Assembly: GCA_024699855.1 (NCBI GenBank)
Contig: JAMPIQ010000001.1
Location: 1,364,001 to 1,428,000 of the forward strand
Source: Aphelenchoides besseyi
Taxonomy: Eukaryota; Nematoda; Chromadorea; Rhabditida; Aphelenchoididae
Reading direction: 5' to 3'
Length of the DNA stretch: 64,000 bases
Shown here piece after piece: positions 51,914-64,000 of the stretch. Each line of letters starts with the position of its first letter. Position 1 is the stretch's first letter. The translations under genes and the position numbers were made by a program. The notes under the pieces are model-generated. The model ran no database searches, had not been told where the DNA came from, and saw only the letters and a program-made list of their open reading frames with translations.

Positions 51914-53758
51914 TCAAATCATGTCCACGGAGTTTTGTTTCTCCAAACGTTCTTTCGCCATTCGCGTTGCAACGGCGGCAACCAACGCAGCACCACGACC
52001 ACTTCCATCTTCGGACAACATCAATTGAAACTAAAATACAAGTTACAACAATTTGAAACCGTAAGATACCTTCAAGTTTTCGCCTTGAAGCAAATCACGA
52101 ATTTTCTTGTCGAGCAGTGACGGGAATGTGGGATGGAAACGATAAACCGAACCGTCAACTCCAACAGTGACCATCGGTTTCTGCATTCGTTTCAACAACG
52201 CGGCGATTCCAGCAGCACAAATGTAGGCAGCACGCGTACTAACCAACTGACAGATGTAGGCGACATTCGCACAATCGATAGCACTGACCATCGGAATCCC
52301 AATTTCCTCGAGAATTTGTTGTGTTTTCGTGAACGGACTTTCTTTGTCTTCTTGCATCTCAGCTTCGATTTCAGAAACGAACTTTGTTGGGAAACAACCA
52401 CGTAGTTCAATGGCATCAACATCGCCATCGAAAAGCAAGCCTTCCATAGCAAGCGAATGGAGAACGACGCGAACCAATTCGCCCAAGTACATGCCACTGA
52501 TCATCTTCTCGTACAGCTGTTTGCCAACGTTAATTGTCTTTTCGTCTAAAGCACGATCGTATTTCGTACGCATGAAGTCCAAAACTCCATCATCACCAAA
52601 TCCACCTGGAAATTTTTCAATAGTTTTGTTAGCTATTTTCAGCAACTCACCCCATTCCGTATTGACACACATCTCAGCTGGCAAACCATCTTTCTCGGGA
52701 TCAATTTCACCGTTCAATTTTTTGATCCGATCAATTCGCTCCATATAACAGGCATTGGATCCGGTACCGCAAATGACTCCAATGTTACACGTATTTTCTT
52801 GAAAAGCGCAGGCCATCATTGTGCCCGTTGTGTCGTTGAGCACCGCAACAACATCAATGTCAATGTCCTATGAATAACGTTTGTATTGGACAATTAATTT
52901 CAACACCTTACTCCACGACGATGACACGCATCACGAAGCATCCCAACCACATCATTTCCCTCAACACCCGACGCCTTGAAACCCTTAGTCCAGTTGACCA
53001 ATTTAGCATGAGTTAAACCTTCTTGTTTGCATGGAAACGAGAAAGTAAAACCCAATGGAAGCTTGACGGCATCTTTCAAATTGTGTTCTTCCATGAAACG
53101 TGCCAAACATCCGGCAATATGATCGAAAAGCTGAAATGATTTGTTGAAGGACGAACTCTGTGATATTTGCTTACAGCTTCACCAGTTCCTTTCATGCTAA
53201 AACAATAGTAATTAGCCGATGATTCATATGTGAAAACCTACATGTGATCAGGTACACGGAAGATCTTTGATGTCATTTCGGATTGATTTCCTTCCAAACG
53301 AATGAGTAAAACGCGAAAGTTGGTTCCACCCAAATCCAATGCAAGAAAATGGCCTTGTTCGGTTCCATTTGGCACGGCACGAACGTACGACGGTAACATT
53401 TTCACTGCAGCAGTACTTGCTAAATCAACGTAATAATCATAATCTAAAGACTTTTCTCTCACCTGTTTCTGGACTTAGACCCTCATCAAAGCTCTTATCC
53501 ATCAACTGCATGATGTTCCGCAGATCATCGTCCGTGAGTTCGAAGGGAAGACATGCATCACGCACCTAAAAACCAGACCATTTACTCAAAATGAAATACT
53601 TTTTCCCATATTTTAGCATTCAATTTCCGTACCTTTTGACAAACTTTTTCGGGAGGATTCACTTCTACACTGATTTCTAAGGAAAAGTCGTTTTTGTAAA
53701 ACAAATGACTAAGAGATTCGAGAATTTGATCGGATAGAGCCAACGAATCGTGGACCAT
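51914..53758 (-). CDS. HK: Hexokinase, single-domain type
   Basis: Phosphorylates glucose to glucose-6-phosphate at the entry of glycolysis. Start ATG 53758 ([20 protein letters not shown]) leads to an N-terminal helical region, then the phosphate-1 loop [14 protein letters not shown]. The sugar-binding block [11 protein letters not shown] and [11 protein letters not shown] follow. Phosphate-2 and connect regions are [12 protein letters not shown] and [15 protein letters not shown]. Further blocks are [20 protein letters not shown] and the adenosine-site [14 protein letters not shown]. The C-terminal helix ends SVDMI at TGA 51914-51916. All hexokinase signatures are intact. There is only one kinase domain, about 460 residues, as in invertebrate hexokinases. 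Confidence 0.96.
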
Positions 53759-54900
53759 TTCGAATGAACAGCGAGAATTCAGACACCGAAATCAGCAAAC
53801 GACAACCAAAGGTTGTACAATGGAATGAAAACCGCTGATCGTTCTTCTCGCTTAAATACGATTTCCCCACGAAAAATCTTTGAATGAAAGATCGTTTAAC
53901 GAAACGGAATGCTCGTTCCATGTGATTAAAAAGCTTTTTGGCTTAAAAGCCATCGAAAAGTGGGGGGTAATTTCCGCAGAAATCCGTTTCGATTTTGCAA
54001 GTTCATACTCTTCTTACACGTGGGTTGTTGTTGGGACGATAGAAATGCGCATTAAGACAGACGTTCCATTAATACAAAAACGTCCATTAGACACGTGTGA
54101 TGTTACGGTAATTTTGAAACTACAAACTTCAAAGGTCCATAAATCAAAAATGAAAACCAACCGATTCGGTGTGCGAAAGGTCCATCGACGATCTTCGATG
54201 AATACGTCGCAGTCGATCTCTGGAGTCGATCATGTTCGTTCGTGTACGTACGTCTTCAGAAGGCATGTTCGGGGAGAGGAAAAAGAATCGATGGTTTTGG
54301 AACTAAAAATCCCAAAGTTCCAAGCTCCCAATCAAACAACGCGAATTTCCGCGATGGCACGTGGGTTAATGAACGAGTAAAAAGCACAAACCGATCGGCG
54401 TATTTTGATTGCAAATAAGACGACGAGAGTTGGCGGTTTGGAAAAAAATAAGCAAAAACTGGCGCATCGGACGGGTTCTTTCTCTAACGGTCGTCCGGGA
54501 GTTTTCGACTGCCGTTCCGCCTTTTTGCCACTCCCGACTCTCAATTGCATCATGGCGCCAAAGGTCTTGAAGTAATGAGCTAAAACAATCGAATACGATG
54601 ATTCGCAAATGAAAGTTCTACCACTTCGACTAATCACTTGGGTACTCCAGTTCAAGAAGAATCTGATTTGAATTCTTAAGATGAGAAGAACGTTTACTGT
54701 CCTATCGATGCACGACAGGTTACTCACCCATCGATTACACAGTCGACAAAACAAACTTCTCGTCTGATTGCTTTCTAATCAACAACAAACTAAGCGAAAC
54801 ACTGTTTTTTGTCTCATCACGATCGTTGCTGTTTTGTTCGTTTGGGAGAAAAGTTTTGGTCTTTTTTCAATCTCGATCATTTTGCTGCTATTTTGTGGAG
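53759..54900. promoter_or_regulatory. Divergent region between hexokinase and NAT10
   Basis: About 1.14 kb between two divergent starts. A 166-codon open frame at 53.88-54.38 kb (+) begins without an ATG and has no domain; frames on the other strand are equally uninformative. Both promoters are expected here. No specific motif assigned. Confidence 0.45.
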
Positions 54901-57900
54901 ATGGTCCGCAAACAGATTGATAATCGTATTCGTACGTTGATCGAAAATGGAATCACCACCGGACATCGTTCGATGTTCGTGGTTGTGGGTGAAAAGGCTC
55001 GCGATCAAGCCGTTCTCCTGCATCATATTCTGACAAAAGCGGTGGTTGCTGCTCGACCAAACGTTCTCTGGTGCTACAAGAAGGAGCTTGGATTCAGTTC
55101 GCATCGCAAAAAGCGAATGCGCGAGATTCAGAAGAAGAAAAGTCAGCTCGGAAAAGTGGACGTGAATGTAAGTTGCCAGTTTTTTGGTTTCTTTTTGGAA
55201 TCGGATTTTAGGAAGACGATCCGTTTGAATCCTTTATTTCATCCACTGACATTCGTTATTGTTACTATTCGGAAACCAACCAAATCATCGGAAACACTTA
55301 CGGCATGTTGATTCTCCAGGTTTATCTTCGGTTTGTTGTCACGACTATTTTTTGTGTTTAGGATTTTGAAGCCGTGACTCCGAACATTTTGGCTCGAACA
55401 ATCGAAACCGTACGAAGTGGCGGTGTGATTTTGTTTCTTCTTCAATCCGTCAATTCGCTTCGACAACTTTACACGATGACCATGGTGATCGTTTGTGCAA
55501 TCACGAAACGTTATTCGTTTTTAGGACGTTCACAGCCGATATCGTACAGAAGCTCATCAGGATGTTGTTGGTCGGTTTTGTGAGCGTTTCATTTTATCGC
55601 TAAGTGATTGCAAGTCGTGTGTTGTGATGAATGATCAGCTCGAAGTTCTGCCTATTTCCTCTCATATCGTCAATCTCGAGCCCTTGCCACCTGCGCTCAA
55701 GAACGAGATGTCATCGGCGGAAGAGGAATTGACAAAGTTGAAAGCGGAAATGGCGGATATCAAACCGATTGGTCAAATGCTTCGTTTATGCAAAACTTTG
55801 TGCCAAGCAAACGTATTGAATACACAAACTTCGAACGATAATCGAACAGTTTTCAGGCGGTACTTCGTCTTCTTGATTTGGTTAGCGAACGTTCGTTCAA
55901 AGCGGTCGCTTCCATTACGGCTGCTCGTGGACGCGGTAAATCCGCAGCTCTCGGATTGACCATTGCCGGAGCCATCAGTTTGAATTTCACGAACATTTCT
56001 GTTACAAGTCCATCACCCGAAAACTTGAAAGCTGTTTTCGAGTTTCTGCTTAAGGGATTCGAAGCGTTGGGTTTGAAAGAGCACGCCGATTTTGAGATCG
56101 TTTATTCCACTAAAAACGATCAACGAAAAACGATAATGGCAATCAATGTTACTCGAACACATCGACAGACTATTCAAGTAGGTTGTTCCTATTGAACATG
56201 TTGACAATTCTATTCTAGTACATTGAACCGGACGAGGTGATGAAATTGAATCAAACAGAGCTTTTAATCATCGACGAAGCCGCTGCGATTCCACTTCCCC
56301 TTGTGAAGAAGCTGATAAGCGGATCGTACATGTCGTTTCTCGCTTCTACGATCAACGGATATGAAGGAACAGGACGATCGCTGTCGTTGAAACTTCTTCA
56401 ACAACTTCGTAGTCAAACGTCTGGCACTGCACAACCTGAGCAGAAGGACGACGCATTGATGAGTGGTCGAAAATTACACGAAATTACATTGGAAGAAAGT
56501 ATTCGTTACAAAAGTGGAGATCAAGTAAGTGGAACAGTTGATACGTCGATGTTATTGCTCAGATTGAAAAATGGCTATACAAGTTACTGTGTTTGGATGC
56601 CACGAATGCGGAATACAAAGTCTCTGGTGCACCTCCGCCCGATCGTTGCGAACTTTACTACGTGAATCGAGATACCTTGTTTTCGTATAACAAAGCTTCC
56701 GAATCGTTTCTATCGCGCGTGATGTCAATTTTCGTTTCTGCTCACTACAAAAACAGTCCCGATGATTTGCAAATGCTTTCCGATGCTCCAGGTTTCTTTC
56801 GTTTTTATGTTCAATTACGTAGTTTTGATTTCAGCACATCATTTGTTCGTTCTAATGAGTCCGATCAAAAAAACTCAAACCGCGTTGCCTGAGGTTTTGG
56901 CTGCCGTTCAAGTTTGTATGGAAGGGCGTTTAACGAAAGAAACGGTCAGAAACACTAACGATCGTGGACGACGTGCTGCTGGTGATTTGATTCCGTGGAC
57001 AATTTCCCAACACTACTTGGTAATTAGACAAACGAATGTACTTAAGTGGGTATTTTGTATTCAGGATGACGATTTTCCTCAATTGTCTGGTGCAAGAATT
57101 ATTCGTCTTGCCGTTCATCCGCAACTACAGGACATGGGTTATGGTTCGCGAACGTTGCAGTTGCTTCAAGAGTACTACGAAGGTCAGTTTGTGTCGACAA
57201 TGACGAAAGACGAGAGTGCTGAACTGGTCAACTACTTCAAACATGGTGCCGAAGTTGAAGACGAATTGCGGCGTACCAACGATCTGCCTCCATTGCTTCA
57301 TCGATTGACCGAACGAAAACCCGAACAATTGGACTACTTGGGTGTTTCCTACGGAGTCAACGTGAATTTGCTAAAATTTTGGAAACGAAACTCCTTCATT
57401 ATGACCTATTTGAGACCAACAAAAAACGAACTTACGGCTGAACACACGTGTATTATGCTCAAAGATCTGAAAACGAGTGGACCAGAAAGTGAGTTTGTTG
57501 ATCCCATTGTCAGTATGAGCACCTCTTTTAGATCTTGAGAAACGAGAAAATTGGGTCGATTCGTATTTTCTCGAGTTTCGACGTCGATTTGTCTCACTAT
57601 TGAGTTACGAATTCAAAGACTTTCTGCCGAAATTAGCGTTGAGTATTCTGCAAAAATCGTTGAAAACGGAGAAAACAGTCAACAAAGGTCAGTTATGAAC
57701 TCGTTTACTTTAAAAATTGGTTTAGGTATTTCACGTCGTGATCTGGAATTGTTCTTAACGAACGGCGATTTGAAACGGTTGTCTAAGTACTCGCGCAACA
57801 TGGCAAATCATTTCCTGATTACCGACATTTTACCCACGATTGCCGAATTGTATTTCAATGGGAAATTGGAATCGACTGTAAGTCGGTGGTTATGTCGATA

Positions 57901-58563
57901 CTCAACTTGTGATTACAGCTTGAACTCGACATCATACAATCAGCCGTTTTGTTGTGTATGGGATTGCAACGAAAATCGGCGGACACCACAGCAACGGAAC
58001 TTAATCTCTTGAACAATCAAGTCATGGCACATTTCAACAAAGCGATGCGAAAACTTTCCGATTACTTCGATCGGGTCTGTGAATCAGCAATCGAAGCAGA
58101 AATGAATGGCGGTAAAGCTGAAAGTACGATTGAACGTCTGAAACCCACGAGCATTTCGTTGGAAGACGAGTTGAAGAACGCGGAGCAAGAAATCCGTGCT
58201 CGACAGGATAAAGATCGTCAGAATCTGCTGACCGAGTTGGGACTTGGTGATGTTCTTACGGGAAACAAAACCGGTCAACTGAGTCAATTTGCGATCAAAG
58301 CATCAGGTAGTGCGATAGTCGTATTCTAATCGTCTTCTCGATTTTCAGACGAGGAGTGGGCCGGAGCCCTCAAGAACGTAAAGTTGAGTAACGCAAAAAC
58401 CGGAGGAATCGTATCAATCAAAGCAGCTAAAAGGTTTGTTTCGTTTGACTACCAATGAATAGTTCAATAAACTTAAGTCTTTAGATCAAATGCCCCACGA
58501 AATTTGGGTGATGATGAAATGGCCGATAAACCGCAAAAGAAGAAAATGAAGAAACGTCGTTAA
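54901..58563 (+). CDS. NAT10: RNA cytidine acetyltransferase (NAT10/Kre33/TmcA family)
   Basis: A nucleolar enzyme that makes N4-acetylcytidine in 18S rRNA and tRNA using ATP and acetyl-CoA. ATG 54901 gives MVRKQIDNRIRTLIENGI, with the N-terminal domain containing VLWCYKKELGFSSHRKKRM. The RecD-like helicase module has Walker A TAARGRGKSAALGL and Walker B LLIIDEAAAIPLPLV, with FLASTINGYEGTGRSL. The GNAT domain has GARIIRLAVHPQLQDMGYGSRTL and the LGVSYGVNVNLLKFWKRN block. The tRNA-binding C-terminal region follows, with ISRRDLELFLTNGDLKRLSKYSRN, then a Lys/Arg-rich nucleolar tail ending MKKRR at TAA 58561-58563. All active-site motifs appear intact. About a dozen introns of 40-60 bp. AATAAA lies at 58611-58616; the next gene converges only 83 bp away. 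Confidence 0.96.
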
Positions 58564-58646
58564 GATTCACATATTTCAACTTATTGTTACTGTTTCTTGT
58601 TAAGTTTATTAATAAAAAGTTTTGATTTCTGTACATCCGCTAACGA

Positions 58647-61600
58647 CTACCATTCGAAGAAATGCGATATCCTGCTGGTTGGATAGTTTCGGATCAGAAA
58701 CTTGCGTGTTTCGTTGAAAACAACCAAATACAAACCAACCACCGGAGCGTAGAACCAGACGTTGATTGGTGGTATTTGAATGTCCATGAAATAGCGTAGA
58801 GTTGGAGTGTAAACAAAAAGATTCAGCAACAGAATCTCAATGATCACAGCAAAAACCGTAACCAGATTGGTGATACCGTGTCGAAAGAAAGATACTCGTC
58901 GAGTCGTGACCATGAACAAATGGAACACCTTAAAAAGTTGTGATTATTTTAATTGAGTAAACGAATTCAACTTGTGAAATAACCAACGTGACCTGCCATG
59001 CTGCTGCCGCTTGTCCTTTAACAGAAAAATCAAACTAATTGAATGTAATCTACCTCGAATAAACATCTGTGCTTCAGAATCAAACACACGGCCATCACTT
59101 GTTGTAAAATTCATAGCGTCTTCTTTCCAATGATGTTCGGCCGTGTACAAAAGATCAGAAATTCTGATATTATAATGCCTAGAATGGTCGGTGTATAATA
59201 GTTATTATTCTATTGCTTACCAATACACACTTAAATAGGCCATGAAACAACCGGCTGTTATAATCGTTCCTGTGAATCCATAACTGTAGAGCAATAACTG
59301 ATAGGACATTAGTTCGGTATCTCGACCACGAGGTGGAATCTTCATAATATCACGTTCTGGTGATTCATAAGCTGTAAAATAAGCGATTGGTAAGAATCGA
59401 TTGAACAGCAAAACCTAGAGAAACAGCGGGAGGAAGCTCAGAAGCCAAATCAATGGAGAGAATCTAAAACGTTTATTTTTCAAGAGTTCGTGTCGTTTCA
59501 CTTACCTGCAAGGGCTCTAAACCAAGTGGCATGCCAAGAGTAGTGTTGATGACAATTGGAAATATTTCAGGCCACAAATGAGCTAATGTATAAGCAATAG
59601 ATAGTCGTAGATTATCGAACAACAAACGTCCTTCTTCGATTCCTTTCACAATACTCGAAAAGTCGTCATTCGTTAAAATAATGTCCGCTGCTTTTTGCGC
59701 AATATCACTTCCATTAATTCCCATTGCAATGCCAACGTTCGCTATAAGATGTGTTCAATAAAAACCCTATGATTTCAAACAAACCAGTAGCTAAAGTCGG
59801 CGAGTCATTGACACCACTGCCGGTTACCGCAACTCGTTCTCCACGTCTTTGACATTCCTTTACAATCCTCAGTTTCTGTTCTGCATTTGTACGAGCAAAT
59901 ACAATGTATCGATAGTTCAATAGGGTATCCCATTCGTTGGTTGTCATGTTCGTCAACGATTCTCCCAACACAATCGTCCACTCTTTTTGCGTTTTTCCAG
60001 TGTTTGAGTTACGCATCTGTAAGTCTGTACGCTTTAACTAGTCCATATTATAATAGCTACCTCAATGTTGCCATCGCCAATTAAGCCAATTTGTGCAGCA
60101 ATTGCGGTTGTGGAAGTTTCGATGTCGTCAGAAACCTATTTTTGTTACTGTTTTTCTTTTAGTTTTATCTTTACCATGAAGATTTTCAATCCTGCTTCTT
60201 TTGCTTGACGAATAGCCTCCGAACTTTCGATTCTTGGCGGATCAACCAAGGATGCAATTCCAAGGAAAACGAGTTCATTAGACGGATAGTCAGAATTGGC
60301 AGTAAACTTTTGATTCGCCGGAACATCAAAGTGATATTCAGCAAACGCAATCACCCGTTCACCCATAGCGCTTCTCGATTGCCATTCTGTTTGACAGGTT
60401 TGTCGAAATTCGTCATCGATCTCAACCATTTGACCATTAATCAGCGTATGAGAACATCGTTCGAGAACAACATCCGGAGCGCCTTTCATCATTACAATAC
60501 ATAGCCAACGATCCGAAGACAAATCGGCGAACTTTGTAGCATTGAAACCAGTTGGACGAGCTAAACAACGCGAGATCACGAGTTGCCATCGACGTCTTGA
60601 ATTGAACGGAATTTCGAGAAGAATTTGGAATCTTTGACGTACTGCATCTACCGTTGTTATTGTCTGAACATACTTCAGAAGTGCGATGTCCAACGGTAAC
60701 CCAATGATTTTTGCTTTTTTTTCCGTGTCAATTTCAAATTCGTTCTCATTCGTCTCGTTGTGGTTTTGTCGCCAATCAAAGTGATTCGATGGAGATGTTT
60801 GCATTGGTTGTGTTGGCTCTCGAATCGACTCGTGACCTCGTTGATCACTAAACAAATCAGTTTCGTTTTCTACGACTTTGGCTTACATGACCGTAAATCG
60901 CTTTTTCAATGGAGCAGCAATTTCCGTTGTTTTTCTCATCGTAGAAACCCGATGAAATGGTCGACGATCAGCCATCGATGCCGAATTGCAGACACTCATC
61001 ACGGAAAGAATGTCAGAAAGTGGTTCTTGCAATTCAGTTCGATTGATGAAATGGCGCATATGATGTTTGGAATGAATATGAACTGAAACATTATGGAATC
61101 CAATTGACTGAACAAAACAACTAACCGGAGTAATGCTTAAGATTGTACCACAGATCAGTTAGTATCAAACAGTTTTGTGTTAAAACACCCGTTTTATCAA
61201 CAAGAATAACTGAACATGCTCCGAGTTCATCGATGACATCTAGTTTTTTAATGTAAACGTTCTTTTTGGCCATTCGACGAGCTATGATAGACAGTTGACT
61301 CATAACTGTTGCGGGAAGTCCTTGCGGCACATTGGCCACAATTATGATCAAGAAGCCGGTAACGAAATGGTATAACACGTTTTCGAAACGTGCAACAAGA
61401 ACACCGACAATGAAGAAAAACGTTGCCATTACAAGGGCAATTATGCTAACGAATTGAACAAACTTCGAAATCTCCGCTTGTAAAAGCGATTCTGTTACGA
61501 TTATAGTCGATTGCAAATCGGCAACATTGCCCAGCAACTAGAACCAAAGTAATTGAAAGCTAAAGCTGCTTACCGTAAATTTGCCCGTCCGAATCACAAC

Positions 61601-62505
61601 TCCAATTGCATTTCCTTCGACACAGTAAGATCCTTTGAAAACAACGTTCTTTGCATCAAAAACCGAAGTATGACGAGCCGACGCTTCATGAGTATATGTA
61701 ATCGGATGTGGATGTCCTAAAGTTGTATCAAGTCAACACAATAGCACGTGAATACCTGTTATTGCAGATTGTTCAATTCGCAAGCCATTAGATTGTAGGA
61801 TTCGAGCATCAGCGGCAATGAGTTCTCCGGTTCGTATTTTAATCAAATCACCAACAACAAGATCACTTGCATTGACCTTTTGCTCCGTGCCATCGCGTAT
61901 TACGAATGCACTTTGTGGGAACTTGAAATGACTACAAACTTTCATTGCCAATCGCTCCTGAATGAACGATAGAACGCTCATGAAAATGACTATCCCAATT
62001 AGAATAAAAGCACAATACAAATTCAACGTCTCCGTGTTGCCATGAGCAATGTGAATGAAATAGATGGTAATTGATAGTATCGCAGCTCCTGCAAGCACGT
62101 ATACATGATATTGCACGTACGAGAAATCTACCGAGTAGAAGAATCCAAAACTTGTAGAGAAATTGTTTAGCAAATAACTTCAAGTTGCTGATTTCTTTCG
62201 GTGGTTTAATCACGTTGGCACCACCATCTTGTAGTCTTCGTCTGAAAATTAAGAGAATACTTTGAAAAGAAGAACCGCTTGTACTTCGCCTCGGTAACAC
62301 TCAATCCGTCGCTTTGTGCCGGATCTTCAACATCGATATAGGCGTCGAAATAAATCTCGGAGATCTCATTGATCGTAAGTCGATGTTCGACATACGAACT
62401 GGCCAAAAGATGCAAATCATCGGATCGTTCGCTGGTTTCTTTAGCATAAACACGATCCTGAAGTCCATGAAGCAAACGACGGCACTTGTCACTTAAAAAT
62501 CTCAT
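58647..62505 (-). CDS. Na,K-ATPase alpha-like P-type (IIC) protein with degenerate motifs
   Basis: Overall P2C architecture is kept. A cytoplasmic N-terminus has [14 protein letters not shown]. Membrane spans M1-M4, an actuator domain, the phosphorylation loop with DKTGVLTQN, the nucleotide domain with [17 protein letters not shown], and M5-M10 ending [15 protein letters not shown] follow, to TAG 58647-58649. Several catalytic signatures differ. TGES is TGHP across the splice at 61.7 kb. The M4 motif PEGL is PQGL. TGDxP reads SDDIE. TGDGVND is TGSGVND. In M6, IDLGTDM is IDLASEL. The phosphorylated Asp and VNDSP remain. The frame is intact across many exons. ATG at 62505 is the first in-frame one; an upstream exon is possible. 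It resembles nematode CATP-type divergent pumps. Transport activity is unlikely or altered. Confidence 0.85.
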
Positions 62506-62821
62506 AACCCCAACCGCACTCTTGATCCGTACGCCCGTCGAATCAATCCGCCAAGGTCGAGAACGAATGGAAATGATATGCGAAAAACGATCAGATGACG
62601 AACTGCGGGAGCTCAATTGTGTCAATGTTCATCATTGATGATTTCCGTTCGGTTAACCGGCTACTTTATAAGAACTCTTCAACTTCGAGAAAACGTTTTT
62701 CGCGCGGTTTCTGCTCGTTCAAAGACCAAAAACTACAATCTTGCCGTCCAACTTTCCTTAAAACCAACCACATGATCAACAGAACAAATATTCATTAGAC
62801 AACAAAAAACAAAAAAAGTTA

Positions 62822-64000
62822 CTATCGAGATAGAAACGTGTCTTCGTAAAGCTTTTTAATTCCGTCAATCTCATCGGGTGTAGCCACTGAAACATCCGAG
62901 CAAAACAATTCGATGTCTTCGTGGGTTGCAATCTCCTCAACGATCTCGGCCACTAAGTTTGCAATTTCACCTGAAGAACAACAATTCAACTCGAAGATAC
63001 TTATCTTAACTTACCGTCCGGAAGAACATCAACACTGCGACGATTCGCTCGATCCTCTTCAATTGCAATTTGCAGTGGAGTTTTTTTGGCTTCCAAGGTT
63101 GAATTCTCATCGCTGATTCCTGCATCGACTGCTTCTTCTTTTGCTTTCTTCTCCAAGATCTCAACGTCCAAGTCCGTCGATGCCGGTCGTTTTCGTTGTC
63201 CCATCGATGGAGCGGGAGTTTCGTCGACCGACGGAAGTTCGGGAGATGGAGTTCGTTCGGGATCAATTTCTTCTCGATTGTCAATAGTTGACGGAACAGA
63301 ATCACCCGAATTTCCAAAAAGAGTTGAAGCTTCTTTCTTAATGTTACACTTTTCACAGCGCCAATTGTTCTTGTAACCTGAAATTTGCGCCATTCAGAAT
63401 CGAATGCTGGAATTTCTTGCCTCCAACGCGTGATGTTCCACATCCGCGGCTGAGAACATCAGTCAATGTTCCATACGATAAGGGAACGTCTGAAATCACG
63501 TGTCTATCCAAACGTTATCACCCTTTACCTTTCGTGTACAAAATCTCGACGTGAGCATTGCCGTTGACATAATATCGATAAAAACCCTTTCCATTCTGGT
63601 GACCACAGGCCTTGACGGTGAGAAACGGATTGTCGTAAAAGTTCAGTTGTTTCACATGTCTACGACAAAATCGGTCGGCATTCGAGTTCTTTTCACACAC
63701 AACGATTGTGACGTAGTGTGGTACTCGATTGCAATAGAAATCTGTGAAATCCACGTATTATCCATCGATTAAAACTTCAGTTACCAGCAAAATAGATATT
63801 CACATAGTGGGGTGAGAGCAAACGGTCTGCTGGAACAACGAATCGAACATCCCCGAACGGTGAGGCTGTCTTGAAATTCGTTTAATATCAACCTCTAAAA
63901 TCACTCCTACCGGCAATTGTCCGTGTTGCAACAGTGCCGAAAAGAATAATCCACGAATTTGACCGTTAATAGCCGAGGCCTATAAATCAACATTTCCAAT
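62822..64000 (-). CDS. PHYHIP-like protein, 3' part, with extended C-terminus
   Basis: The gene enters from the right edge, so its start is missing. Exons encode NGQIRGLFFSALL, then SPFGDVRFVVPADRLLSPHY and VNIYFA, then DFTDFYCNRVPHYVTIVV with DRFCRRHVKQLNFYDNPFL and HVEILYTK, then DVPLSYGTLTDVL. This order resembles the C-terminal domain of phytanoyl-CoA hydroxylase-interacting proteins (PHYHIP/PHYHIPL), judged from memory. The following exon carries CEKCNIKKE, like the CxxCNI end of that family, but in the +1 frame relative to the preceding block. An acidic, Pro/Ser-rich extension then runs to TAG 62822-62824 (KLYEDTFLSR), which vertebrate family members lack. Function in invertebrates is not established. 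Confidence 0.55.

Noticed and set aside
53880..54380. 166-codon open frame between hexokinase and NAT10
   Set aside because: It lacks an ATG for the first third, shows no domain or low-complexity signature and sits in a divergent promoter region; treated as chance.

Overview
The window looks like genomic DNA of a small-genome invertebrate, most probably a nematode. Genes are densely packed and intron-rich. Many introns are only about 40-65 bp, with GTAAG/GTGAG donors and TTTCAG/TTTTAG acceptors. The gene set is animal: ZO-1, DAPK, PHAF1, PEDS1, NAT10, hexokinase, RPB3 and PRP4. Several traits are nematode-like: a metallocarboxypeptidase with a C-terminal ShK module, an ectodomain-LRR membrane protein, and a Na,K-type ATPase with eroded motifs like nematode CATP proteins. 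The clade within Nematoda cannot be fixed from the sequence alone. Coordinates of spliced genes run from start to stop codon and include introns. Exon joints were read by eye.  Layout. Positions 1-6.8 kb hold a Bel/Pao LTR retrotransposon preceded by two tandem-repeat arrays. Its coding capacity is split over three overlapping frames. From 6.8 to 15.1 kb is an accessory-looking region: two homologous trypsin-like genes (the second without catalytic His and Ser), a dead mariner carrying a 221-bp solo LTR, several degenerate small ORFs, and a helical-repeat-like minus-strand gene broken by an in-frame TGA.  From 15.8 kb the window is a conventional conserved gene array: PEDS1 (+), PRPF4 (-), RPB3 (-), ZO-1 (+), cathepsin Z (-), acyl-protein thioesterase (-), a small Lys-rich protein (+), DAPK (-, 8 kb), M14 carboxypeptidase-ShK (+), a MADF-domain protein (-), PHAF1 (+, 7 kb, with a complete LRR membrane-protein gene nested antisense in its 5-kb intron), hexokinase (-), NAT10 (+), a degenerate Na,K-ATPase-like protein (-), and the 3' part of a PHYHIP-like gene (-) cut by the right edge.  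There is no single pathway. Themes are housekeeping RNA biology (RPB3, PRP4, NAT10), epithelial junction and matrix proteins (ZO-1, LRR protein), autophagy and death signalling (PHAF1, DAPK), lysosomal or secreted proteolysis (cathepsin Z, carboxypeptidase), lipid metabolism (PEDS1, thioesterase) and glycolysis. I found no prokaryote-type system, CRISPR array, rRNA or convincing tRNA. The most unusual items are the ATPase with most P-type signature motifs altered, the active/dead protease pair, the DAPK with about 400 residues inserted in its ankyrin array, and the nested-gene arrangement in PHAF1.
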